Below, piece after piece: positions 34,430-43,478 of a DNA stretch of 64,000 bases. A program made the translations under genes and the position numbers. The stretch comes from S010-25 sp964441285 (GTDB lineage: Bacteria; Pseudomonadota; Gammaproteobacteria; SZUA-229), in assembly GCA_964441285.1 (NCBI GenBank), contig CAYTUK010000007.1, positions 73,940 to 137,939 on the forward strand, in the 5' to 3' direction. The notes beneath the pieces are model-generated. The model did not search any database and was not told the DNA's origin. It saw only the letters and a list, made by a program, of their open reading frames with translations. How positions within the stretch are numbered: the stretch's first letter is position 1; the number at the start of each line of letters is the position of its first letter.

Positions 34430-36400
34430 TCATTCACCCAGGGCCATATCGATATAGCCGGTAGGGCATACATCTGAGCAGATGTGACAACCAATGCACT
34501 TGGCATAATCGGTGTCAACGTAACGACCAGTGGTAGATTGGGCTTTTTTGACACGGAAAACTGCGCCTTGTGGACAATAGATGACACAGTTGTCACATTC
34601 AAAACACATACCACAGCTCATGCATCGACCCGCTTCAGCGACAGCTCTTTCTTCCTCAAGATTAAGCTGGCGTTCTGCAAAGTGACCAAGCACTATATCG
34701 GATGAAGGTACGTCAGTATTACGCAGGTTACGTTCCGTGTATTCAAAGTGCCCAAGGAACATTCTTTCAGTGGTAACAATTTCCTGATAGGAACGATCTT
34801 CATAGTTATGAATCGCATAGTTTTTATGATCAGTCCCACGTAGTTCATCCACAGGGTACTGGCTGGCATCGTAGGCATCAACATTTAAACCTGCTTCGTC
34901 GAGTTTATCCTGTAAGTTGAAGTAGTGGACATCAACTTTAGGGCGTTTTTTCAGTTCGATATGGTTAAAGTGGTTTTCAATGGTTTCAGAAACAATGTAT
35001 GCCTGACCAATGGCTGTCGTTAACAGGTGAGGGCGAACAATATCACCGCAGACAAAATGATTCTCCTTGCCTGGTACACGGTATACATTGTCCGCATCCA
35101 TCAGGTTACGACCGTTATTGAAATCTTCCAGGCCTTCAAGATTACCACCCTGACCAATTGCAGCAACGATGATATCTGCCTCAATAATATATTCTTTGCC
35201 GCCTTCAAGGGCAACGGGTGCATTGTTTTCAAAAGCAGAATCAACAAATTTCATGCCGGTAGCGCGGCCGTTAGCATCACGAATAATTTCAACCGGCATC
35301 ACTTCGTTCATGATGTTAACACCTTCAATGGTTGCATCTTCAACTTCATGTTGTGCTGCAGTCATTTCTTCTTTTTTGAACAACGCGGTTAGAGTAACGC
35401 TGTCACAGGGTACATTTTTAGAAGAGTCATGACTGGCATGAGAACTTTCACCATTAACAACTGCCTCTGGGTTTTCGTTGTAGTCTGCTAAAGTACCAAT
35501 GCGACGAGAAACTGATACCACGTCGATAGAGGTGTCACCACCACCAATACAGAGTACTTTTTTACCGGTATATTTCATTTCACCCTTGTTGAACTGCTCA
35601 AGAAACTTAACGGCGGAGACACAGTTAGGCGTTTCATCCCAGCCTTCCAGCGGAACGCCACGGCCAGTCCAGCAACCTAATGCCCATAAAACAGCATCAA
35701 ATTCTTTTTCAACCTCGGCAACACTAACATCACGACCAACGCGTGTATCCATGCGAGTTTCGACGTTACCCATGTCCAGAATACGTTGACACTCGTTATC
35801 CAGATAATTACGAGGTATACGAAAACCGGGTATGCCATAGCGCATCATACCGCCTAATTTAGCGTGATCATCAAAGATAGTTGAAGCAATGCCTTTACGA
35901 CGCAGTTGGTAGGCAGCGGCCATGCCAGCGGGACCACCACCGATAATTGCTACTTTTTTACCTGTCATTTCGGCACTGTTATCAAATTTAAAGCCTTCTT
36001 TAAACGCGGTGTCGCCAATGTATTGCTCAACCGAGTTAATGCCAACAAAGTCTTCTACTTCGTTACGATTACAGGCTGTCTGACAGGGGGCAGGACAGAC
36101 TCTTCCCATCATGGACGGGAACGGATTTGCATCAGTTAAACGACGAAAGGCATATTCCTGCATCGAAACACCTTCAGCTGGTATTTCTATACCACGTACG
36201 ATATCAAGATAACCGCGAATATCCTCACCTGAAGGACAGCCACCCTGGCAGGGCGGGGTACGATGTACATATGTTGGACATTTATATGATGTATCTTCTT
36301 TAAAGATTAGATGTTCGAAGCCGCCCCATTCCTGATTACCGTCTTCAAATTTTCTAAAGGTTAACTTTGTGTTTTGCATATCTTCTTTGGAAGTGGCCAT
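34430..36400 (-). CDS. dsrL: DsrL, NAD(P)H:acceptor iron-sulfur flavoprotein
   Basis: Cytoplasmic flavoprotein that takes electrons from DsrAB to NAD+ in sulfur oxidisers. The 656-residue protein has N-terminal Fe-S cysteines (TPPCQGGCPSGEDI, CPAPCQTACNR), an FAD Rossmann motif (IIGGGPAGMAAAYQLR) and an NAD(P)H motif (IGGGDTSIDVVSVSRR). The C-terminal ferredoxin part carries CMSCGMCFECDNCVIYCP and CIGCHICSDVCPTGY. The gap to dsrK is 127 bp. Confidence 0.96.
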   Translation of the reverse strand: MATSKEDMQNTKLTFRKFEDGNQEWGGFEHLIFKEDTSYKCPTYVHRTPPCQGGCPSGEDIRGYLDIVRGIEIPAEGVSMQEYAFRRLTDANPFPSMMGRVCPAPCQTACNRNEVEDFVGINSVEQYIGDTAFKEGFKFDNSAEMTGKKVAIIGGGPAGMAAAYQLRRKGIASTIFDDHAKLGGMMRYGIPGFRIPRNYLDNECQRILDMGNVETRMDTRVGRDVSVAEVEKEFDAVLWALGCWTGRGVPLEGWDETPNCVSAVKFLEQFNKGEMKYTGKKVLCIGGGDTSIDVVSVSRRIGTLADYNENPEAVVNGESSHASHDSSKNVPCDSVTLTALFKKEEMTAAQHEVEDATIEGVNIMNEVMPVEIIRDANGRATGMKFVDSAFENNAPVALEGGKEYIIEADIIVAAIGQGGNLEGLEDFNNGRNLMDADNVYRVPGKENHFVCGDIVRPHLLTTAIGQAYIVSETIENHFNHIELKKRPKVDVHYFNLQDKLDEAGLNVDAYDASQYPVDELRGTDHKNYAIHNYEDRSYQEIVTTERMFLGHFEYTERNLRNTDVPSSDIVLGHFAERQLNLEEERAVAEAGRCMSCGMCFECDNCVIYCPQGAVFRVKKAQSTTGRYVDTDYAKCIGCHICSDVCPTGYIDMALGE

Positions 36401-36527
36401 GCCAGTTCTCCTGTCGCTTGCACCTGGATAATCCAGAATGTGTCAATTAAATTTGTGATGGAAATATTGTTTTTGTCTGTTCTAACTGATTCTGTTCTAA
36501 CTAACTAATTGTGTTTTAATTAAAATA

Positions 36528-38072
36528 TTAAGCGGCTTCATCAGCATCTTCACTGGCTTCAGCTACTTTAGCTTGTCCCTCAAGAATAATTGCGTTGCTC
36601 ACTAACTGGTGAACACTCACAATTTGATCCATCGTCATGCCGTAATAGGGCAGAACTTTTGTAAACTGTGACTTACAGATGGCGCAGATGGCGGCCATAT
36701 GGGTTATACCGTGATCCTTAACAGAATTCTTAAGTGCTTCCATACGTGGTTGTGCGCCTTTAATTCGAATTTCCATTAAATCATCAGTAAGTAAGCCACC
36801 GCCACCACCACAGCAGAAAGTCTGGTCATAAATGGTTTCTTCGGCCATATCATGATAATTATTACAGACGGCTTTGATTACTTCTCGTGGTGTAGTGAAC
36901 TGACTACCTGGTTTTTCACCAATTCTTGATGCTCGAGCAATATTGCAGGAATCATGGAAAGTCAGAGTCATATGATCATTTTCAGATTTATCGATATTCA
37001 ATATGCCACGATCAAGACAGTCTTTGGTAAATTCGAGAATATGTTGAGGGACTGGGTAATTTGGATCCAGAAAATCCCACGGGCCAGCCAGTGTATTGAG
37101 GTGGTTATAGGCAACGCGCCAGGCGTGACCACATTCACCAAAAATAATACGTTTAACCCCCAGTTCTTTGGCGGCATCACGAACACGCAATGCAACCCGA
37201 CGCATATTTTCATAGTTGCCAATGAACAGACCAAAGTTGGCGGCTTCTGAGGCTATTGAACTCATTGTCCAGGTGACACCCGCAGCGTGGAAGACTTTAC
37301 CGTAGCCAATTAAACCGTCAACATGGGGTTCGGCAAAGAAGTCTGCGGAGGGGGTTACGAGTAGAATTTCGGCACCTTTTTCATTCAGTGGGTAGCGAAC
37401 CTTAATACCAATATCTTCTTCGACATCTTCTTCCAGGTCTTTTAATGTCTCGGCCAGTGCCCGTTCAGGCAAGCCGAGATTGTTACCAATTTGATGAACC
37501 TTGGTAAGAATCTGATTGTCATACTTTTGGCCCAGGCCGATTTCGGCAAGCAGGTCGCGTGCGGCCATAGTAACTTCGGCGGTGTCAATCCCAAACGGGC
37601 AGAATACGGCGCAACGCCGACATTCAGAGCACTGATGGTAATAACTGTACATTTCTCTTACGAGATCTTCAGTTAGATCAACCGCACCGACCAGTTTAGG
37701 GAAATATTTACCGGCGAAGGTAAAATAACGGCGATAGATTTTGCGCAATAAATCCTGTCGTGCGACCGGCATATTTTTAGGGTCGCCAGTACCGATAAAA
37801 TAATGGCACTTATCAGTACAGGCACCACATTTAACACAGGTGTCCATAAATACCTGTATAGAGCGGTATTGACTGAGTTTGGTTTTTAATAAATCAAGAA
37901 ACACCTGTTTCCAGTTATCGATGAGTTCGCCTTTTTCAGCACCACTGGGGAATCCCAGCGCGGTTTGAAATTCTTCCGCCGCTACAAAAGGCGAACTGTG
38001 TGCCATTGCACCTTCCATAATCGATGGGATTATAGGAAATTCTCGTGTTTCTGGTATTTCGTAATCGGCCAT
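36528..38072 (-). CDS. dsrK: DsrK, HdrD-like iron-sulfur catalytic subunit
   Basis: Cytoplasmic-facing catalytic subunit of DsrMKJOP that acts on the DsrC trisulfide/disulfide. The 514-residue protein has two [4Fe-4S] motifs (CVKCGACTDKCHYFIG and CSECRRCAVFCPFG) and a C-terminal CCG-type domain with FHDSCNIAR, TFCCGGGGGL and AAICAICKSQF, which bind the special cluster seen in heterodisulfide reductases. Confidence 0.96.
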   Translation of the reverse strand: MADYEIPETREFPIIPSIMEGAMAHSSPFVAAEEFQTALGFPSGAEKGELIDNWKQVFLDLLKTKLSQYRSIQVFMDTCVKCGACTDKCHYFIGTGDPKNMPVARQDLLRKIYRRYFTFAGKYFPKLVGAVDLTEDLVREMYSYYHQCSECRRCAVFCPFGIDTAEVTMAARDLLAEIGLGQKYDNQILTKVHQIGNNLGLPERALAETLKDLEEDVEEDIGIKVRYPLNEKGAEILLVTPSADFFAEPHVDGLIGYGKVFHAAGVTWTMSSIASEAANFGLFIGNYENMRRVALRVRDAAKELGVKRIIFGECGHAWRVAYNHLNTLAGPWDFLDPNYPVPQHILEFTKDCLDRGILNIDKSENDHMTLTFHDSCNIARASRIGEKPGSQFTTPREVIKAVCNNYHDMAEETIYDQTFCCGGGGGLLTDDLMEIRIKGAQPRMEALKNSVKDHGITHMAAICAICKSQFTKVLPYYGMTMDQIVSVHQLVSNAIILEGQAKVAEASEDADEAA

Positions 38073-38132
38073 TGTTGTGTCTCAGCGTAAAGTTCAGTTT
38101 CCAGTTCTTTGCTCTATTCAATTCAATGCAGC

Positions 38133-38894
38133 TTAGGCGTTGCGACCATCCTTAGCTTCGATTTCAGCACCCCATTTTGAGATATAACGAACTTCCCGTG
38201 GGTTATCAACCTGGTAACGTGTCGGTGCCATAAACATTCCCGGTGCATGCAATAATTTGCTGATTGGGAAAATGATCATTAATGAAAGCACAAGTGTCAG
38301 GTGTGTCAGCAATATCGCATCATGGGGTAAATTCTGCCAGTCAAAGTAAAACAGGCCAAGTATAAACTGCTTAAGTTGAATGATGTCTGTATGCGCGAAA
38401 TAACTCATGTATAGGCCGCTTGCCGCGATACTAATAATCAGCAATAACATTAAGTAATCAGACGGTGAAGAAATATAACGGACGCGATCAACAAAAAGAC
38501 GACGACCATATAAACCACACAGGCCAATGAGCATAGTAAAGCCGGCATAATGACCGAAGCTTTGTACCAGCTCATTATTGACTAATGGCCAGATAAATGA
38601 ATCGGGTGAAACGACATAACGCAGGTGGCGGAAAAATGCCAGCAGTAATGATACATGGAATATCCAGCCAAAAATCCAGGTCCATTTTGAGGCCCTGAAG
38701 AGACTGTTGAAGAAAACAATCTCGGTAAAAAATCGGTAGACAACACCAGTTCTGGTTAAAGGTGCGGGTGTAACAGGAATTCGTAAGGGCGCAGGGACAC
38801 GTTTGTACTGTAATAGCTTGTTTGCGACGCCGACAACCAATGTGATCATGGCCACATAAAAAAGTACAACGTACAAAATACTAAGAGCGTTCAT
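38133..38894 (-). CDS. dsrM: DsrM, NarI-like cytochrome b membrane subunit
   Basis: Diheme cytochrome b anchor that exchanges electrons with quinones and DsrK. The 253-residue protein has five to six membrane helices and histidines suited to heme ligation (FHVSLLLAFFRHLRY, FGHYAGF, LLTHLTLVLSLM). It follows dsrC after a 129-bp gap containing a strong hairpin (38963-38995). Confidence 0.94.
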   Translation of the reverse strand: MNALSILYVVLFYVAMITLVVGVANKLLQYKRVPAPLRIPVTPAPLTRTGVVYRFFTEIVFFNSLFRASKWTWIFGWIFHVSLLLAFFRHLRYVVSPDSFIWPLVNNELVQSFGHYAGFTMLIGLCGLYGRRLFVDRVRYISSPSDYLMLLLIISIAASGLYMSYFAHTDIIQLKQFILGLFYFDWQNLPHDAILLTHLTLVLSLMIIFPISKLLHAPGMFMAPTRYQVDNPREVRYISKWGAEIEAKDGRNA

Positions 38895-38962
38895 TATTGA
38901 CCTTCTTGCCGGTAATAGTTAACCAAATCTATTGCTGTTAATCGATTGGCTAATTGTTCGGT

Positions 38963-38995
38963 GAAACTGGAGGATAAGTGATATCCTCCAGTTTC
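38963..38995 (-). terminator. Hairpin between dsrC and dsrM, without T-run
   Basis: Perfect 14-bp stem GAAACTGGAGGATA / TATCCTCCAGTTTC with a 5-nt loop. On the minus strand it is followed by ACCGAACAATTA, not Us. It is better read as an RNA-stabilising 3' end or partial terminator that leaves more dsrC than dsrM message, matching the high DsrC levels known in sulfur oxidisers. Confidence 0.65.
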
Positions 38996-39023
38996 ATTTA
39001 ATTTACTAAGAAAACTTGGTGAA

Positions 39024-39359
39024 TTAAATACAACCCGTAGGTTTTGGTAGTCCGGCATATTTACAGGCCTGTTTACCTGGACCATAAGGAAACAGTTCGT
39101 ATAGATATTTGCTGTTGCCTTTTTCTTTACCCAGTTTCTTACCAACAGCTTTTGTCAGTACGCGTACTGCAGGTGCAATTTGGTATTCTTCATAATAATC
39201 ACGCAGGAAGTTGATAATATTCCAGTGCTCTTCCGTTAACGGCTGGTCTTCAGCTGCTGCCATAACTTCAGCAACATCATGTTCCCAGTCGTTCAGGTTG
39301 GATAAATAGCCTTCTTCGTCTACTTCTAATTGTTTACCGTTTACATCGATTGATGACAT
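39024..39359 (-). CDS. dsrC: DsrC, sulfur-carrier protein
   Basis: Soluble protein that carries persulfide or trisulfide sulfur between DsrEFH, DsrAB and DsrK. At 111 residues it has the DsrC/TusE fold (IDVNGKQLEVDEEGYLSN, HWNIINFLRDYYEEYQIAP). The flexible C-terminal arm has both essential cysteines: Cys99 in KQACKYAG and penultimate Cys110 in PTGCI. That makes it a true DsrC, unlike the paralog at 45607. GGAG precedes the ATG. Confidence 0.97.
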   Translation of the reverse strand: MSSIDVNGKQLEVDEEGYLSNLNDWEHDVAEVMAAAEDQPLTEEHWNIINFLRDYYEEYQIAPAVRVLTKAVGKKLGKEKGNSKYLYELFPYGPGKQACKYAGLPKPTGCI

Positions 39360-39397
39360 GTTGATCTCCTCGTAGTGAGCCTAATATTTAAAATTGT

Positions 39398-39700
39398 TTA
39401 AAGCCAAGATTGAACAGAGTCGTGCTCAGCTACTAAATTAACAAAGCCTTCATAATCCACGACTTTGATCCCGTCAGCCAGTTTGCCTTCGAGTCCGCGA
39501 GCCTGAAGATCAGGACCGAGCACGGCGAATGAAATACCACTGGCATGTTTGATTTTTTCAGCAACACTGTGACCAGTGGTTGCTGCATAAACACCGTCCT
39601 CAAACAGCAGAACGGTAGAACCTTTTTTAGCTAAACCAAGACAGACATTGAATGTGCTAGATTCGAATGGAGACTTGTTTACTGTGTGTAAGAGTGCCAT
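39398..39700 (-). CDS. dsrH: DsrH, sulfurtransferase subunit
   Basis: Third subunit of the DsrE2F2H2 sulfur-transfer hexamer (TusB homolog). 100 residues, with HTVNKSPFESSTFNVC (Cys20 at the known position) and FEDGVYAA. It lies 10 bp after dsrF. Confidence 0.95.
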   Translation of the reverse strand: MALLHTVNKSPFESSTFNVCLGLAKKGSTVLLFEDGVYAATTGHSVAEKIKHASGISFAVLGPDLQARGLEGKLADGIKVVDYEGFVNLVAEHDSVQSWL

Positions 39701-39710
39701 AGTTGATCTC

Positions 39711-40115
39711 CTAAAAACTTAATATAACGTCTTGTTCATCTAAAACGTCAGCCAGTTCAGTCCGACTGACCAGACGAATGGAGTCTTTTTCAGCCCAGTC
39801 TTCGTCTTCGTCTTCCCAGATAAGATGTTGTAGATCATCTAAGGTTAAACCACGTTCTTCCAGAGATTCTTTTTCAACATAAATTTTAGTTACGTCATAA
39901 TCACCTAATGCAGCATAGGTTGGCGAGAAGTTCTTTTGGCCAATGGCTTTGGTGTCCTGGCCTTTGGTGAGTTCGTAAACACCATCGCCGATAAAGGCCA
40001 GACTTACGTCCTGGTCGAATGCGGCACCAATTAATACGACCTCTAAAGATTCAAGGGCATAAACAGTACCGTAGGGCGCTTTACGGTTAATATACATAAA
40101 TTTTTTAATTGACAT
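39711..40115 (-). CDS. dsrF: DsrF, sulfurtransferase subunit
   Basis: TusC homolog of the DsrEFH complex, 134 residues: KKFMYINRKAPYGTVYALES, then VSLAFIGDGVYELTKGQ. It has no cysteine in the region expected for a sulfur carrier, consistent with a structural role. It lies 17 bp after dsrE and 10 bp before dsrH. Confidence 0.95.
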   Translation of the reverse strand: MSIKKFMYINRKAPYGTVYALESLEVVLIGAAFDQDVSLAFIGDGVYELTKGQDTKAIGQKNFSPTYAALGDYDVTKIYVEKESLEERGLTLDDLQHLIWEDEDEDWAEKDSIRLVSRTELADVLDEQDVILSF

Positions 40116-40132
40116 ATTTTCTATTTCCTGAC

Positions 40133-40525
40133 TTAAGCGCCAAATACAACCAGACGGTCTGACTGGATACCCGCCTCAATCAACTGTCCCAGACCAGAGA
40201 TGCGAAAGCCCTCCGCCAGATTATCTGCATCGAGTCCCTGGCGTTTTGCTTCGGCTGCATCCATTACACCTCGGCGTTGTGCCGCTGCAATACAGACAAC
40301 CATATCCAGATCATGCTCTTTTGATAACGCCGACCACTGTGCTACAACATTACGGTCGTCCTGCGGTGGAACGGCAAGACGTGTCGCATTGTTGACGCCA
40401 TCGTGGTAAAAGAAGATACGGAAAATTTCATGGCCGGCAGCAAGAGCCGCTTTGGTAAACTGATATGCACTATCAGATGACTGGTGTTGATACGGCCCTT
40501 CATTAATTTGAATACTAAATTTCAC
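40133..40525 (-). CDS. dsrE: DsrE, active sulfurtransferase subunit
   Basis: TusD homolog of 130 residues that accepts sulfur on Cys78 (LDMVVCIAAAQRRGV), the same position as in Allochromatium DsrE. The FFYHDGVNNA and ISGLGQLIEAGI segments are family-typical. It is the first of the dsrEFH group, 63 bp downstream of dsrB. Confidence 0.96.
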   Translation of the reverse strand: MKFSIQINEGPYQHQSSDSAYQFTKAALAAGHEIFRIFFYHDGVNNATRLAVPPQDDRNVVAQWSALSKEHDLDMVVCIAAAQRRGVMDAAEAKRQGLDADNLAEGFRISGLGQLIEAGIQSDRLVVFGA

Positions 40526-40588
40526 TTATAATTACCTTTTTAGCTATTACTTTTTAGCTATTAGCTATTAGTTATTAGTTATTTACTA

Positions 40589-41665
40589 TTAGAATCTAAT
40601 GTGAGTTGAAGCATTCAGGCTGTTACGAGCACCGCGCCAGTTGTCAATATGGTACTTGGTAAAAGGCAGATTAGTTTTTTCAAAGAAACGTGGCCAGCCT
40701 ATACGTTCGATCCAGTCATTAATGCGTTCCCAGTCCCGCGCGTCGTTTTTATAGACATTCAGGATGTTTTTAACGATAGCCGTTGCTTCAGGCCAGCGGG
40801 GTGGGTTGTTAGGAATACCTGCGGCAACCAGTTTCTGAAAAGAAGGTTTACTGCGCGCATTAGAGTGATTACCACCAATCCAGACAGACAGCTTGGAATG
40901 CTCGGTATCATTAATTTGCATTGGTGGGCACGGTGGGTAACAGGCACCGCAGCAGATGCATTTCTTCTCATCAACTTCCAGTGAAGGTTTGCCATTAACT
41001 ATCGCGGGGCGAATGGCAGCAACTGGGCAACGTGCGACAACGGTTGGGCGTTCACAGATATTCGCTACCAGGTCATGGTTAATTTTAGGTGGTTTGGTAT
41101 GCTGAATATTAATCGCGATGTCGCCCTGACCACCACAGTTAATTTGGCAGCAGGAAGTCGTCATATGGACACGGTTGGGCATATTGCAGTTACGGAACTC
41201 ATCAATTAATTCATCCATCATGGCTTTAACCGTACCCGATGCATCCGTAGCGGGAATATCACAGTGCAACCAGCCCTGTGTGTGCGACATCATAGCTACT
41301 GAGTTTTTGGTGCCGCCTACAATGAAACCAGCCTCTTCAATAGCCTTAATCAGAGGCTCAACTTTTGCGCTATCAGCGACCATGTATTCAACGTTGCTGC
41401 GGATGGTGAAGCGGATGTAACTATCAGCAAACTCGTCACCAATATCGCACAGTGTACGCAGGGAGAAGACATCTAAAATACGTTGTGTGCCTACGCGTAC
41501 GGTCCAGATTTCATCACCACTGTATGCGACATGGCGAAGTACGCCGGGTTTCGGATGATCGTGGAATTTCCATTGACCAAAATTTTTGCGCATAACAGGA
41601 TGCATGTACTGGAATCCATCAGGACAGCCGGATTCTATGGGCGAGCGAGGTTTATCGTGACTCAT
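40589..41665 (-). CDS. dsrB: Reverse dissimilatory sulfite reductase, beta subunit
   Basis: Partner of DsrA in the siroamide sulfite reductase working oxidatively (sulfide to sulfite). The 358-residue protein has TTSCCQINCGGQGDIAI, a family-typical ICERPTVVARCPVAAI, and a ferredoxin insert CICCGACYPPCPP. It is separated from dsrA by 124 bp. Confidence 0.97.
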   Translation of the reverse strand: MSHDKPRSPIESGCPDGFQYMHPVMRKNFGQWKFHDHPKPGVLRHVAYSGDEIWTVRVGTQRILDVFSLRTLCDIGDEFADSYIRFTIRSNVEYMVADSAKVEPLIKAIEEAGFIVGGTKNSVAMMSHTQGWLHCDIPATDASGTVKAMMDELIDEFRNCNMPNRVHMTTSCCQINCGGQGDIAINIQHTKPPKINHDLVANICERPTVVARCPVAAIRPAIVNGKPSLEVDEKKCICCGACYPPCPPMQINDTEHSKLSVWIGGNHSNARSKPSFQKLVAAGIPNNPPRWPEATAIVKNILNVYKNDARDWERINDWIERIGWPRFFEKTNLPFTKYHIDNWRGARNSLNASTHIRF

Positions 41666-41789
41666 TATTCATTCCTCAATAATTCAATTTTGTTATAGGG
41701 GGACAGACGTCCCCCCACTTGATATTAGCGACTACTATTTATTAGCTGCTACTATCTCAGCCAGGTTAGTTTGGTCTAAGCTGGTTACT

Positions 41790-43055
41790 TCAGGCGCTTG
41801 CGGCTTCTGCCTTACGGTCAAACCATTTTTCAGCTTCTTCGTTCCAGTCGTCCATACGAATGTATGAGCTTTCACGAGGGCTACCGACCATATTTGGATC
41901 GACATTAACACCAATGCCTTCCAGATAGTTAACCAGGCCGATACGTTCGATCATTTCACCTGTGCGTTCATGCTCAAGCGCATTTTCAGCCCAGAAATCA
42001 ATCATTTCCTCAGCCAGTTCGGTGATTGATTCATAATCGTCTTCGGTTTCCATTTTTTTGAATGGAAGAATAACTGTGCCCATTAAACCACCGATTTTTA
42101 GCGTACGTTTACCACCAACCAGGACAGTAACACCGTGGTCATCACCGGGATGTAATGCCTTTGGCATAACGTTCAGGCAATGCATGCAGCGTACACAGTT
42201 ATGGTTATCAACGGTTAAAGTGTTGTCATCACTTAAATGCAGTGAGTTAGTTGGGCAGCGTGACACAACATTATCAAGATAATATTGACGACCATTTTCG
42301 CCTTTTGCATTAATGTAGTTTTTCACTTCTTCCTGGTCGATTTTCATGTCATCACGCCAGGTACCGATAAGGGCCATATCTGCACGTTCAATTGAGTTCA
42401 TGCAATCGTTAGGACAGCCGGATACTTTAAATTTGAATTTGTATGGCAGTGCGGGGCGATGCATGTCATCGGTAAAGTTGTTTACCAGGTGGCGTTGAAG
42501 ACTTTGCTCGTTGGTACAGGACATTTCACAGCGTGCGGCACCCACACAGGACATGGAGGTACGCATTGCGGGGCCAGCGCCACCCAGATCCCAGCCATAG
42601 GCATTAACGTCATCAAAGAAAGGCTGTACATTTTCAGATGATACGCCGATAAACATGATGTCACCACTCTGACCGTGGTAGGTTTGCAGGCCAGAGCCGT
42701 ATTTTTCCCAGCTGTCACCAAGTTGACGTAATATTGCGGTTGTGTAGTAGTTGCCAGCAGGGGGTTGTATGCGAATGGTGTGGAACTCTTTTGATTCAGG
42801 GAAGGCCGAACCTACTTCAGAAAAACGTGGGATAATTCCACCGCCATAACCAAACACGGAAACCGTGCCACCTTTCCAGTAACCTTTGCGTGTTTCGTAT
42901 GAATGTTCAAGCTGTCCCAGTAAGCTGCGATTCATATCCTGAACGTATTCATCAGGGTGATCGTCACGTAGTCTTTTTATTGCCGAAATAAAACTTGGCC
43001 ACGGGCCGTTTTCAAGTTCATCAAGCATGGGTGTTTCATAAGTCTTCTTGGCCAT
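41790..43055 (-). CDS. dsrA: Reverse dissimilatory sulfite reductase, alpha subunit
   Basis: Catalytic subunit of DsrAB in the cytoplasm. The 421-residue protein has the siroheme/[4Fe-4S] cysteines CVGAARCEMSC (170-180) and VSGCPNDCMN (211-220), a ferredoxin domain CVRCMHCLNVMPKAL, and an N-terminal GTVSVFGYGGGIIPRF. It opens the minus-strand dsr cluster; GGAG precedes the ATG. Confidence 0.97.
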   Translation of the reverse strand: MAKKTYETPMLDELENGPWPSFISAIKRLRDDHPDEYVQDMNRSLLGQLEHSYETRKGYWKGGTVSVFGYGGGIIPRFSEVGSAFPESKEFHTIRIQPPAGNYYTTAILRQLGDSWEKYGSGLQTYHGQSGDIMFIGVSSENVQPFFDDVNAYGWDLGGAGPAMRTSMSCVGAARCEMSCTNEQSLQRHLVNNFTDDMHRPALPYKFKFKVSGCPNDCMNSIERADMALIGTWRDDMKIDQEEVKNYINAKGENGRQYYLDNVVSRCPTNSLHLSDDNTLTVDNHNCVRCMHCLNVMPKALHPGDDHGVTVLVGGKRTLKIGGLMGTVILPFKKMETEDDYESITELAEEMIDFWAENALEHERTGEMIERIGLVNYLEGIGVNVDPNMVGSPRESSYIRMDDWNEEAEKWFDRKAEAASA

Positions 43056-43478
43056 GGAATTTCTCCTGTCTGCTGCTTTGGTTTGTTGTTAGCAGGTCTT
43101 GGAATTGCAAACCTGCCAGTGATTGGTGCTAATCGAGGTGATTGTAGTACCAAACATTTCTTATAACAATATCCCTTTAGATGTTATCTTAATTACAGAG
43201 GAATATCGTGAATCTCTGGGTCAGAGTTTAGGTGTCTATAGCGCGAGATTAAATCCTACGCATGGGAGGGGTGATCGGAAAAACCTTATCCAATAAGGGG
43301 TAGTAAGCCGGATTTTCTCACTCAATAGCCTGTTCTGATGGTGTGGGGAGGCAATAACAGTGTATCAATATTTATGATTTTCTTAAGTGATAGTGTAATA
43401 TTCTATCGATTTGGGCAAGCAGTGTCGGATTATTTGTCTACAGATGCCAGACAACAGCGCCTTTGAGTAAATAAAGTT
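43056..43478. promoter_or_regulatory. 423-bp divergent control region upstream of dsrA
   Basis: No gene. It must contain the dsr promoter (minus) and the promoter of the TauD-like gene (plus). A partial palindrome CCTTATCCAATAAGGGG (43284-43300) resembles CCCTATCCCATTAGAGGG (49793-49810) upstream of another minus-strand gene. It could be a regulator site; I could not define -35/-10 boxes. Confidence 0.5.
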
